From Acidimicrobiaceae bacterium (GTDB lineage Bacteria > Actinomycetota > Acidimicrobiia > Acidimicrobiales > Palsa-688), in the NCBI GenBank assembly GCA_009785715.1, contig WQVT01000001.1, forward strand, positions 1-37,300: a stretch of DNA of 37,300 bases. The letters run 5' to 3'. The notes beneath the pieces are model-generated. The model did no database searches, was not told the origin of the DNA, and worked only from the letters and a program-made list of their open reading frames with translations. This document shows, piece by piece, positions 1 through 10,400 of this stretch (position 1 is the stretch's first letter; each line of letters begins with the position of its first letter). A program made the position numbers and the translations under genes.

Positions 1-507
1 ATCAAGCTGACCGGCGTCGATCCCTCCTGGGCGGCGGCGCTGGGCACCATCGCCATGCACGAGTCGGGCGGCAACCCATCGGTCGACCAGGGCGGCCTCA
101 GCGGCTACGCGCAGGCGCACGGCGTGATGCAGATGATTCAGGCCACGTTCGCCGCCAACGCGCTGCCCGGCCATACCGACATCTACAACCCGGTCGACAA
201 CATCGCGTCGGCGATCGAGTACATCAAGCAGCGGTACGGAAACCCCAACAACACGCCCGGCATCCGCTCCATCAACTCCGGCGGGTCTTACCAGGGCTAT
301 GCCACTGGTGGCATAGCCCTCACTCCGCAACTCGCCGCCCTTGCCGAGAACGGCCCTGAAGCCGTGCTGCCCCTGACTGGCGCGCGCGGCGGTGAACTCT
401 CCGATCAGACCGACCTCTTGCAGGAGGCCGTGGACATCCTGAAGCAGATCGCCGCACCGAACCCGAAGGTGCCGTCGAGCTTCAGCGCCCGGATGAGGCA
501 CGCATGA
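1..507 (+). CDS. Tape-measure protein, C-terminal part with transglycosylase domain (5' partial)
   Basis: The reading frame is open to the left edge, so this is the last 168 residues of a larger protein. The fragment opens with a lytic transglycosylase (SLT, lysozyme-like) domain: ESGGNP with the probable catalytic Glu at fragment residue 21, then GVMQMI, then NPVDNIASAIEYI and KQRYG. After it comes ALAENGPEAVLPL, a segment common near the C-terminus of phage tape-measure proteins. Such proteins set tail length and, when they carry this domain, help the tail cross peptidoglycan during DNA injection. The stop overlaps the next start (ATGA at 504), as expected for tail genes translated together. 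A free-standing lysozyme is possible but less likely given the position just before the tail-tip genes. Confidence 0.8.
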   Translation: MKLTGVDPSWAAALGTIAMHESGGNPSVDQGGLSGYAQAHGVMQMIQATFAANALPGHTDIYNPVDNIASAIEYIKQRYGNPNNTPGIRSINSGGSYQGYATGGIALTPQLAALAENGPEAVLPLTGARGGELSDQTDLLQEAVDILKQIAAPNPKVPSSFSARMRHA

Positions 508-3500
508 GCACTCCCTACGCCCCTGATTGGATCACACCAGCCCAGCCCGGCCTCATCACCAACGGTGCCGGTGGGACCGCCACAGGGACCGCTCAGGGCG
601 CGTTCACGCCACCCCTGACGCTTCGATACGCCTCCCCCGCCGGACAGCAGGACGGGCCGGTCTCCGTCCACTACAGGCTCACTCAGACCACGCTCAAGGG
701 TGCGCCGATCAATCCCACCGTGGTCTACGACTCGGGCTGGGGCCAGCCCGCTGTGCGGCCCACGGGGGCCACCTCACCGCTGCCAACAACGACGCGGCTC
801 ACCTCGCGCGGAGCGCTCTGGTCGGAGGCGGTCGGGCGCGTCTACCTCTTCGACTACCAGCGGAACCTGGTCTGGTCGGCTCCCGTGTCGGGCACCTCGG
901 TGGGCTCCTGGCGGGCCGAGAATCCGCCCCCGTCGGGCTGGCTCTTGTGGGGCGATCCCACGCTCGTCTGCGGCCAAATCTTCGCCATGACGCGCAACGG
1001 CATCGTCCAGGTGCCGCTCAACGCCGACGGCACGCTCGGCACGTGGATTTACTCCGGCGTCGCGGGCGGGCCTGCGCAGGCCGCACAGGGCGCTCCCACC
1101 GTGAACACCATCCAGTCGGCGGCGGGGCTGGTCGGCCTTGACTACGGCCAGGGGCTGGGCGGCGTGATCGTGATCCTTCAGGCGGGAGCCAACTCTTACA
1201 GCTACCCGATCGACCCCGGCACGCAGACGGTCAGTGGTCAGATCGCCGGTCCGGCGCTCCCGATCCAGTGGTTCAACGGGGCCGCCGTCTTCGACACCTC
1301 GTGGTGGCCGGGCAGCGCCAACGCCGGGACGCAGGTCTATCTGCATGTGATCCCGGGGCGCACCGGAGTTGCGACCGGCGGCGACACGTTCTGGACGACC
1401 ATGACGGTCCCCTACGATCCCGCGCCGGGGACGCTGGGAGCGTCGTGGAACGCGGGCGCGCCGCTGCCCAACTGGGTGAACAGCTTCGGCTTCGCCGCCA
1501 CTCCCCAAATGCTGTCCGGAGGCAGGCTCAACGGTCCCGACTACGGCAAAGACCAGGACATGTACCTGTTCTCGGGGCAGGCCACGGCCAACACGGTGCC
1601 GGTCACCAGCATCCTCGCCATCTCGGGAGTGCGGTTCCGGAACAGCACCGCCGGAGGCTGGGGCAGCGTGACGCCGGTCAGCGGCTGGACGCCAGCGATC
1701 GGGTGCGGGGCCTGCAGTTGGCCGATGTCGGGCGCGAACACCGGGCTCCCGGCCTTCTGCATCGGCCAGTTCGGAGGCACGACCGACGCGCAGGGAAGCT
1801 CAGGCGTGCTCGCCGTGCAGACGTTCTTCCCCGGGCAGTTGGCCTCAGCGCCCGCGAACTCCGTCCCGCCGTTCTACTCGCCGGGCACCAACAACCCGAT
1901 GCCGGTCACCAGCGGGCCAGGCCAGGTGCTGCCCGACGCGCGCCTGCAGGGGGACGGGAGCTACCTCTACACGTTCACGCCGAGCCTGCCATCGCAGAGC
2001 ACGTGGGGCGGCCCCTATGACGGCGACAGCTACACGCTGCAGGTGGACTTCGCCTGCCAGACGACCGGCGATCCGAGCCCGTCTGCGCTGACCACGATCG
2101 ACTTCGCCAAGCCGCCGTCGGTGACGAACGTCAAGCCCAGCGGACGCTACCCCGACGGAAGCCCGACGGTCAGCTTTACCTACCAGGCGGGCGCGTTCGG
2201 CGGTCCGCTGGAGTCGTGGCGCGCCATCATCACTCTCGGCGACGTCACCTATGCCGACTCGGGGCTGCAGTACGGGGACACGACGTGGACGCCGATGCCC
2301 GCCCCCTGCCTCGCGCCCGGCCACAACTACGGGCTCTCGATCACGGTCAACTCGACGGACGACCCGATGACGTCGAGCGACTCCGCCTCCGCCACCTACT
2401 TCGGGACCTTCTCGCCGGAGTACGTCGCGCCGGACTCGCCCTTCAACTTCGTGTGCACCCAGGACTTCTCCCGGGGCGCGGTCGCGGCCACCTGGCAGAA
2501 CCCGGCGAACGTGGTCTTCAACCGCATCTACTACCGGCTGCACTACTCGGAGGACCCGACCTGGTGGCTGCTGCAGGAGGGCATCCACGCCGACCCCAGC
2601 GGCACCAACTCAATCACGCTGATCGACCAGTTGGCGCTCCGGCAGTACTACGACTTCGCGGTCACCGGACTCGACGCGGCCCAGACGCGTGAGTCGGGGG
2701 TCTCCATCGCCATCGCCAACGGCGACATGGAGGACGAGGGTCCGGCAGACGTCACGCCGGGCGCGCAGAGCGCCTTCAGCGAGAGCTTCGAGCAGAACCC
2801 CTACAGCACTGTGCTCTGGCGCAGCCTCGGGACCGACTGTCTGAACACTGCGGACGGCTGGACGATGGTCAGTCCCGGCGTGACGATGGAGTCGAACTCC
2901 CTCCGCATCGGTGACGGGCTGAACACGCAGTGGCGCGCCAACCGGGGCGGCAACGGCAGCCCGGGCTGGGCGCAGGCCGGGCACCCGGACTGGGGCGACG
3001 GAACATTCTCGGTGCGCCTCACGATCCCCCTTGGCGGCGCGCCGTGCTGGCCCAAGGTGATGGTGCACGTCGCGCCCGGCGGTGCGTCGTGGGTGTCGTT
3101 CGAGTGGGTGCCATCGAGCAACTACAACGTGCCCGGCAACAGCGGGCGGCTGCGCATCTTCGTCGCGTCTCCGCAGTTGACGACCACTCCCGTGCCCGAC
3201 GGTGCCTCCGACATCCCGCAGACGCCGGGCGGGTCCTTCTGGATGGTCTTCACCGTCCAGGATCACAACTACACCGGGCACCTCTACACCGACTCCAACG
3301 GGAGCATCGGGACGCTACTCGGCTCGATCTCCGCGAGTGTCTGGCCGACGGCGGTCGGTGCCGGTCAGATCGCGCTCACGTGCCTCAACGGTGAGGTGGT
3401 CTATGGCGGCCCGTACGCCAACGTCTGCACCTGGTCCGGACCCGCGCCCAGTAACTGGACGCCGGACATGCCGAGTGGCGTGCTGCCGTCCACGACGCAG

Positions 3501-6500
3501 CGCACGCTCGACGAGAGCTTCGCCGACACCAGCGGGTGGACGGCTACGTCCTCCTACGGGTGGGCGGGTTCGGTCACCGACACGGCGAACACGGTCACCA
3601 TCCCGCCAGGCTTCCTCCTCCTGTCGAACGCCAACACCTTCAGGGACGGCATCTTCACGCTCCGCTTCCAGCAAGGCACGGACCCTTTCAGCGGCTGGGT
3701 GGTGATCCGGGCCACCTCGATCGCTCCCAACACCTCGGTCATCAACGGCGTGATCGTGGGCTGGAACGGTTACTACAACAACCCCGGCAGGCTGTACATC
3801 AACCCGTCGACCGCCGCCAACGGCTGGCAGAACGGCGGGGTCTCGTCGAGCGCGATCACCTGGACGCCTGGTGCCTGGTACTGGATGAAGATCACGGCGC
3901 AGGGCGCGAACGTCACCGCGCAGATTTTCAGCGACAACGCGGGGGCGATCGGCAGTCTCATCGTCCAGACGAGCGCGTTCATCCCCGACGCCGGGCTTCA
4001 GGTCGGGTCGGTCGGAGTCTTCAACGCCTGCCAACTCGGTAACTCGAACTTCGTCATCGGCGGGAACTACGCCAGCATCTGCACCTGGGACGCCTACGAC
4101 CTCGGGCTGATCACCCCCGCCGGAACGCCCGCCGCCACCGAGAGCGCGTTCACCGACACCTTCGCGAACCTCAACGCCTGGTACCAGGCGAGCACCGCCG
4201 CCAACGCCACGCTCGCCTCAAACGTGGTCTCGCTCGTGCCCGGCTCGTGTCTACTCTCGAACGCCGTCTATGACGACGGCATCTGGACCGTCCGCGTGCG
4301 CAACGGGGCGAACGCCAGCCTCTGCCCTTGGATGACGGTGCGCGGCTCCAACCCCGGCTCGGCGTGGAACGGTGCTTGGTGGGTGCCCAACAGCATCTCG
4401 ATCCAGTGGAGCCGAGGCAACACCAACGGCGTCTACGGGATCGCCATGCACAAGTCGATCAACGGCGCGCTCACCCCACTGGCGGAGTCGATCCAGGTCT
4501 TCACCGTGACCGCCAACGCCTGGTACTGGGTGCGCGTGGTGATGCAGGGGCCAAACATCACCTTCCAGATGTTCAACGACAACAACGGGGCGATGGGGAC
4601 ACTGATCGGCGAGTGCACCGGGTACGCGGCCGACGCGGTGCTGTCGCGTGGCTCCATCGGCTTCGGCGCGCAGCCGGGCACCGGCATGAACACCTTCCAG
4701 ATGGGAGGGGCTTTCGCCGACGTCTGCACCTTCGAGACCTTCACCCCTGCCAGCGGCCCCGGCGAGCCCGCCTTCGCCCACTCCGGCTGGTTCGCTCAGG
4801 ACGGGCAGATGTCGGCGTCGATCTACCAGCCGACCGGTCAGAACCTGACGCTGAGCTATCCGTCGTGGGCGCGCCAGTTCGAGCAGGTGCTGGTGCCGGT
4901 GCAGCAGAACTGCGTCTACCAGTTCTCGGCGCAGATCAATAGCTCGGCTCCGCCGAACGCGGGCCTGGTCGTCCAGGAGTACTCCAGCAGCGGCGCGCTG
5001 GTTGCGAGCACGACGCTCACGGATCAGGGCGGCGGGCTTGCCTGGCGCGGCGCGTATCCGGTCACCGCCGCCGGGTCGAGCGCAAACTACACGACGACCA
5101 CCTACGGGACCCTCGTCCGGCAGGCTCCGTCGTTCGCCGCCACCAGCACGGGGTCGATCCAGGAGGGCCAACCGAGCATGGTGCTGGCGCAGGCCGTGCC
5201 CGATCAGCAGCAGGCTGGGTACAACTGGTGGCCCATTGCCTGGCAGGGCGGGACCTCCTACCTCTGGGTCGCCGACGCTCCCGGCCCGGCGACTGTCACG
5301 CGCGGCGGCCTTCAGCCCACCACGGTGTCGATGAGCGTCCGGTTGATCCCGAACCCGTTGACGGCGTTCATCTCCGTGCGATGCGCCGCCTTCGGCCCCG
5401 GGCTGCACTACTGGGACATGCTGGCGATCACGGCGATCCCCAACACCTCGATCGCCTACTTCACCAGCGTCGGCACCGACGCCACCGGCACGCTCGACGC
5501 GTGGACGCCCACCCAGGGCGCGGAGAATCCCTACCTCGCGGCGGTCACGAATGATCAGCCCGCCGCTTGGTGGCGGCTGGACGACATAGGGCCGCTGGCG
5601 GCGGACTCGACAGCGGGGCGCAGGAGCGCGCTGCTGAGTGCGACCGGCGTGACGCAGGGGGTACTCAGCCCGATTCAGGGCGATGCTCCGGTGGACCGGG
5701 CGACTGCTTTCGACGGCACCGGGTCGATCGCGCTGCCCACCGATGTCCCGGTGGGCCAGGTCGCCGGGCAGCCGTGGACGCTGCAGTGCTGGTTCATGGT
5801 CGACCCCTCAGCGCCGATGGCGGACGCGCCCCAGATATTCAACAACAGCAGTGGCGGCGAACTGGTTCAACTGGGCTTCAACTCCGCCGGTCAACTCACG
5901 GTGCTCTGCCAATCGGGCAACCCGCTGACGATCACGACCCCGAACTTCCGGGACGGCAACTGGCACCACGTCGTGGTCACCAACAGCGGCGACCCCAACA
6001 ACACGCTCACGATCTCGGTGGACGGAGCGCAGTTGGGGAACCTCGTCGGCGGCGGCGGTCGCCTCTTCTACCCGGGCAGCGATCGCAACCCCCTGCTCGG
6101 AGGGCCGGGCATCCCGGGCGCGCCCACGGGCGTCACCGCGACAGGGATGGATGCCGCCGCGCTGGTCTCGTGGACCGCGCCCACGTTGAACGGCGGGTCG
6201 CCGATCACCGGCTACCGCATCCAGCGCAGCAGCTACCAGTCGTCGCCTGCGGGGGGAGCGCTCAGCACGTGGGGCTTCGCCGCCTCGGTGAACGGACTTG
6301 CCGTAACGATCTCCGTCTGGGGCATGGCGTACCAGCAGGTGCTGACGGCGACATTCGGATCAAGCGGCACCATCACGCTGCCCGCAGCCGATCAGTCAGG
6401 GTTCTGCAGTTACACCTACAACTTCGCTGCCGCCGGACAGGCGGTGGTCAACGTGTACGGCGGCTCGTCGGGCACGTACCACACCGCGACCGTGCAGGTC

Positions 6501-7421
6501 GGCGGCACCGCGCCCGTTGCCTCCGACATTGTCACCGCCGCCGCCACGCCGACTTCGTTCTCTGTCTCGGGCACCGGCTCGGGCATCCCGACCCAATTCC
6601 GCGTGCAGGCGGTCAACGCGGTCGGGTCAGGGCCTTGGTCGGCCTGGACGACGGTAGTCACACCGACCACGCCGTCTGCCATCTACACCGTCCCCGGACC
6701 GCCGACGATCAACCAGAACGTGACCGTCGGCGTCCAGCAACTCGCCGTCTACTGGACGCCGCCCGCGAATAACGGGGGGACGCCGATCACCGGCTACTAC
6801 CTGGAGTGGGCGCAGACCAACAGCAACACGTGGTACGGCATTTCGGGCGCGTGGAACGTGGGCAACGTGACCGGCATCTGGGTCGGCCCACTCAGCGAGA
6901 GCATCGGGTACGCGTTCCGGGTCTCCGCCGTCAACGCGGTGGGGCGCGGGCCGGTTTCGATCGGCGGCTACGGGCCGTCGCTGGATAGTGCGTTCACCAT
7001 CACCACCTACCCGGCAGCACCGCCACCCGCGATCCAGACCATCACCGTCGGCGCGTCGACCGCGATGGCGACGGGCATCTGGGGCAGCATGGTCAACCCG
7101 CTGCAGGTCTACTTCTCGATCCCGCGCGCGGGCCAGATACACGTCTACGGCAACATCACCGCCCGGCCCGAGTACTGGGCCAACAACACCTACCCGACCG
7201 GCACCCGCTATCTGTGGACGAACACCTCCTGGGGGAACTCCGGCAAGTACCTGCTCGGCGGCACCAGTCCGACGTGGTCTACGTACGAGACGGTGAACCG
7301 TGACGACTGGTTCAACTGCTCCTACGGCGGCAACTTCCTGGCGCAGTGGGTGGTTGAGGCCGGGGGCGGCAACCAGATTCGAGTGACCGGCGGCTCGCTC
7401 TATGTGGTCTTCGTGGGTTAG
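504..7421 (+). CDS. Giant modular tail/fibre protein with jelly-roll repeats, a split LamG and FN3 domains
   Basis: A 2305-residue protein, probably a structural tail-tip or fibre component that contacts the host surface. The first ~700 residues are beta-rich with no family I can name. Three related modules of ~210 residues follow (about 760-1000, 1004-1205 and 1212-1420); each has a FWMVFTV / WYWMKIT / WYWVRVV strand and ends in GGxYAxxCTW-like sequence. A LamG (concanavalin-like) domain runs from about 1681 (AAWWRLDDIG) to 1869 but lacks its usual last strands. Two fibronectin type III domains follow (about 1871-2050 and 2063-2150; PITGYRIQ, PITGYYLEW, FRVSAVNAVG), then a C-terminal domain. 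The missing LamG end is found at the start of the next gene. The function is inferred from domain types and position. Confidence 0.8.
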   Translation: MSTPYAPDWITPAQPGLITNGAGGTATGTAQGAFTPPLTLRYASPAGQQDGPVSVHYRLTQTTLKGAPINPTVVYDSGWGQPAVRPTGATSPLPTTTRLTSRGALWSEAVGRVYLFDYQRNLVWSAPVSGTSVGSWRAENPPPSGWLLWGDPTLVCGQIFAMTRNGIVQVPLNADGTLGTWIYSGVAGGPAQAAQGAPTVNTIQSAAGLVGLDYGQGLGGVIVILQAGANSYSYPIDPGTQTVSGQIAGPALPIQWFNGAAVFDTSWWPGSANAGTQVYLHVIPGRTGVATGGDTFWTTMTVPYDPAPGTLGASWNAGAPLPNWVNSFGFAATPQMLSGGRLNGPDYGKDQDMYLFSGQATANTVPVTSILAISGVRFRNSTAGGWGSVTPVSGWTPAIGCGACSWPMSGANTGLPAFCIGQFGGTTDAQGSSGVLAVQTFFPGQLASAPANSVPPFYSPGTNNPMPVTSGPGQVLPDARLQGDGSYLYTFTPSLPSQSTWGGPYDGDSYTLQVDFACQTTGDPSPSALTTIDFAKPPSVTNVKPSGRYPDGSPTVSFTYQAGAFGGPLESWRAIITLGDVTYADSGLQYGDTTWTPMPAPCLAPGHNYGLSITVNSTDDPMTSSDSASATYFGTFSPEYVAPDSPFNFVCTQDFSRGAVAATWQNPANVVFNRIYYRLHYSEDPTWWLLQEGIHADPSGTNSITLIDQLALRQYYDFAVTGLDAAQTRESGVSIAIANGDMEDEGPADVTPGAQSAFSESFEQNPYSTVLWRSLGTDCLNTADGWTMVSPGVTMESNSLRIGDGLNTQWRANRGGNGSPGWAQAGHPDWGDGTFSVRLTIPLGGAPCWPKVMVHVAPGGASWVSFEWVPSSNYNVPGNSGRLRIFVASPQLTTTPVPDGASDIPQTPGGSFWMVFTVQDHNYTGHLYTDSNGSIGTLLGSISASVWPTAVGAGQIALTCLNGEVVYGGPYANVCTWSGPAPSNWTPDMPSGVLPSTTQRTLDESFADTSGWTATSSYGWAGSVTDTANTVTIPPGFLLLSNANTFRDGIFTLRFQQGTDPFSGWVVIRATSIAPNTSVINGVIVGWNGYYNNPGRLYINPSTAANGWQNGGVSSSAITWTPGAWYWMKITAQGANVTAQIFSDNAGAIGSLIVQTSAFIPDAGLQVGSVGVFNACQLGNSNFVIGGNYASICTWDAYDLGLITPAGTPAATESAFTDTFANLNAWYQASTAANATLASNVVSLVPGSCLLSNAVYDDGIWTVRVRNGANASLCPWMTVRGSNPGSAWNGAWWVPNSISIQWSRGNTNGVYGIAMHKSINGALTPLAESIQVFTVTANAWYWVRVVMQGPNITFQMFNDNNGAMGTLIGECTGYAADAVLSRGSIGFGAQPGTGMNTFQMGGAFADVCTFETFTPASGPGEPAFAHSGWFAQDGQMSASIYQPTGQNLTLSYPSWARQFEQVLVPVQQNCVYQFSAQINSSAPPNAGLVVQEYSSSGALVASTTLTDQGGGLAWRGAYPVTAAGSSANYTTTTYGTLVRQAPSFAATSTGSIQEGQPSMVLAQAVPDQQQAGYNWWPIAWQGGTSYLWVADAPGPATVTRGGLQPTTVSMSVRLIPNPLTAFISVRCAAFGPGLHYWDMLAITAIPNTSIAYFTSVGTDATGTLDAWTPTQGAENPYLAAVTNDQPAAWWRLDDIGPLAADSTAGRRSALLSATGVTQGVLSPIQGDAPVDRATAFDGTGSIALPTDVPVGQVAGQPWTLQCWFMVDPSAPMADAPQIFNNSSGGELVQLGFNSAGQLTVLCQSGNPLTITTPNFRDGNWHHVVVTNSGDPNNTLTISVDGAQLGNLVGGGGRLFYPGSDRNPLLGGPGIPGAPTGVTATGMDAAALVSWTAPTLNGGSPITGYRIQRSSYQSSPAGGALSTWGFAASVNGLAVTISVWGMAYQQVLTATFGSSGTITLPAADQSGFCSYTYNFAAAGQAVVNVYGGSSGTYHTATVQVGGTAPVASDIVTAAATPTSFSVSGTGSGIPTQFRVQAVNAVGSGPWSAWTTVVTPTTPSAIYTVPGPPTINQNVTVGVQQLAVYWTPPANNGGTPITGYYLEWAQTNSNTWYGISGAWNVGNVTGIWVGPLSESIGYAFRVSAVNAVGRGPVSIGGYGPSLDSAFTITTYPAAPPPAIQTITVGASTAMATGIWGSMVNPLQVYFSIPRAGQIHVYGNITARPEYWANNTYPTGTRYLWTNTSWGNSGKYLLGGTSPTWSTYETVNRDDWFNCSYGGNFLAQWVVEAGGGNQIRVTGGSLYVVFVG

Positions 7422-7430
7422 GAGGAGCAG

Positions 7431-10400
7431 ATGTCCTACTTCCAGGGATCGCTCAGCCAGCTTGCGGTCTATCCGTACGCGCTCACGCCCGCCGAGATTC
7501 TGGCGCACTACGCCGCCGCTTACGCCGACGCGATCCCGGTCTACCCCTCGATCGCGAATCACATCGTGACCATGCCCAACGGCACCACGCTCATGGGCGG
7601 TCACCCGACGTGGACCGACGGCACCTTCCGGCTGCGCTGGCAGGTTCCCGCGATCGGCAACGGCGCGTTCACGGTGCAGTTCGGGTCCGCCGAGGTAGAG
7701 GTCTCGGTCAACGCGGGAGTGCTCACCTCTTCGGTGGGGGTCTCGGGATCGTGGGCGGTGACCGGAAGCGCGCCGGTCACGCCGGGCAACTGGTACTGGG
7801 TTTACCTGACCAACCAGGGCACGCTGTCGAGCTACTACATCGTGGCCGACGAGAACGGCGCGCCTGGCCCGACCAAGCTCGTCTCCGGCTCCGGCGTCTT
7901 CACCAACCGCCCGCCGCGCCCGATCCTGCTCAGCGTCAGCCAGGGGCCGATCCTCTTCGGCGGCAACTACCCGCAGGTCTGCACCGTGTACCCGGCCGTG
8001 CTGCCAGCGGACTGGCTGATGGTCAACGCGCCGGGCTGGAACGTACTGGAGCCCGCCTTCTGCTGGGACACGACGACCGCCCAGTCGGGCAGCCGGTCGC
8101 TCTCGATCCAGTCGGGCATCATCGCCGACCCCACGTGGTGGGTGACGCAGTCGCCGGACGAGTGGAACTCGATCCCGGCCACCGCCTCGACACCCTACTC
8201 GTTCACCGGCTGGATCAAGACGATGGGCAACGAGACGATGGGTCCGATCTACCAGTCGGAGGTGCTCAGCACGCCGGGCATCCGCGCCTACTACCGGCTC
8301 GACGACCATGCCGCCACCGCCATCGCCGACCTCGGCAGCATGGGCGCGAACGGATCGGGCACCGGGGCCATGCTCACCGACCAGGCTGGGCTCATCGCGG
8401 CCGACCCCAACAGCGCGTTCCTGCTCCAGGGCGGCATCATCTCCTGGCCGCAGGCTGCGCTGGGCGACTCGTGGTCATGGGAGTGCTGGTTCCAGGCACC
8501 GACCACGCTGCCGCTCGGCGGCTTCTACGAGCTACTGCGCTGGGGCAATACGCGGATCGCGCTTGACGAGAACAACCGCCTCGACTTCGGGCCGCTGAAG
8601 TCACCGAACTCGGTCGCTGACGGGAACCCGCATCACCTCGTGGTCAGCGTCTCGCCGACCGCCATCTGGATGTACCTCGACGGCGGGCCGATCGGCTACA
8701 CCGATCTCACACCGACGCCGCTGCCGCTGACGGTGCCGGTCACCTACCCCGAGGTGGTGCAGGACATCCCGGGGCTCGCGCACTACTGGCGACTCGGCGG
8801 TGGCGGTCCGTGGCAGGACATCATCGGAGGCATAGCCGCGACCGCCGTCGGAGCCGGGACAGTGACGCCTGTGCCGGGCTTGGTGGGGGACGACGACGGA
8901 GCGATCAGGACGACGTCGACCTCCGGTGTCGGAACCGCGTCGCTGCTGCCTGCGTACACGACGTGGTCGTGGGCCTTCCTCTTCAAGATCGCCACCACCG
9001 ACATGACGATGACGTCCAACTACGTCCTCTACACGGGCGCGTCCGGCGTCATCGGCCCGCGCGTTTACCTGTCGCTCGATGTCGCCACGGGACGCCGGTA
9101 CCTCTACTTCTACGGCACAAACCTCAGCGGAGTGAGCGCATACACCACGCTCTGGAGCGGCGACAAGGACTACAACGACGGCCAGACACATCACGTTGTG
9201 GTCACCTGGGACGGCGTGACGGCAAGCCTCTACAGTGACGGCGTCCTTCGCCAATCGCGCGTCGCTGTGGACCCGAACCAGATGATCATGCCCGCCGGTC
9301 GGCTGGTCCGCATGGGCTGCTACACCGCCAGCAGCGGACAGGAATGGGATGGGATCGTGGACGAGGTCTCTTGGTGGGATCGCGCGCTCGATCAGTCGGA
9401 GGTCACCGCGCTGTATCAGGCGATCCCCAAGACGCCCGTCGACCGCCTCATCAGCGGCCTGGCGGGCGATGTCGAGCACGACATCACGGTCCAGGCCTTC
9501 AACGCGTCAGGCGGCGGTCCGGCCGCGACCGCCAGTACCGCACCGTGGGGCGCGCTCTACGCCACCAGCGTGACCGCCGGGTACGGCATCCCGGGCACAA
9601 GCTGGCTGAAGCTCGACGAGGTGGCCTTCTACACCGCCGCACTAACGGCGGATCAGGTCGGCGCGCACTGGGTCGCCGGGTCGTCGAGCGACGCGCTCGG
9701 CCCCCAGGGTGCCGGGTGGTACGAGGTATGGGAGTGGGATGCCCTCGGCAACATGGTGGCCCGCCACCTGAGCGCCGGTCCGCCCGCCGATGCGCTGCTC
9801 GGCTGGGGACAAGTGACGGTCAACTTCACCACCCAGCCCAACGCCACCTACTTCTCGATCCGCACCGTGCTGGTCGCCACCGGCACGGTCTGGTTCGACA
9901 ATGTCCTGGTCGCGCCCGACGTCTCCTCTGGCGCGGTGACGAACGTGACCGATGGGGTGCGGGTGATGGGGCCACCGGCCATGTCGGTCTTCCACCTCGC
10001 GGGGAACAACGGGGCGGATGTGGTGCCGCTCTTCTTCGGCACCTACAGCCGCTCCCAGGAGGGCGGGCCTCAGGTCACCACCAACATGGACGTGACGCAG
10101 ATTCCGATCTTCAACCTGGCGCAGCCGATCACCCGCACCGGAGCGATCAAGTGGAGGCAGGTGCAGTTCAACGCCATGTTCCTCGCGCCGGAGGCGATGG
10201 CGCAGTACACCGCGCTCCGGAACACGGCCTACGCCAGCAACACCCCGATCTTCTTCCGCGATCAGTCGGGACGACAGGCGCTGGTGCAGCAGTCGCCGCA
10301 GGGCCACCAGGTGCAGCACGAGCCCAGCAACTACCGGCGGCGCTACGACCTTCAGAACACATACCTGGAGGTCCCGAACACGGTCTCGCCGTACACGCCA

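Noticed and set aside
4251..5408. 385-residue leftward frame
   Set aside because: Antisense shadow of the giant tail gene.
6627..8309. 560-residue leftward frame
   Set aside because: Arg/Val/Asp-rich antisense shadow of two tail genes with clear domains.
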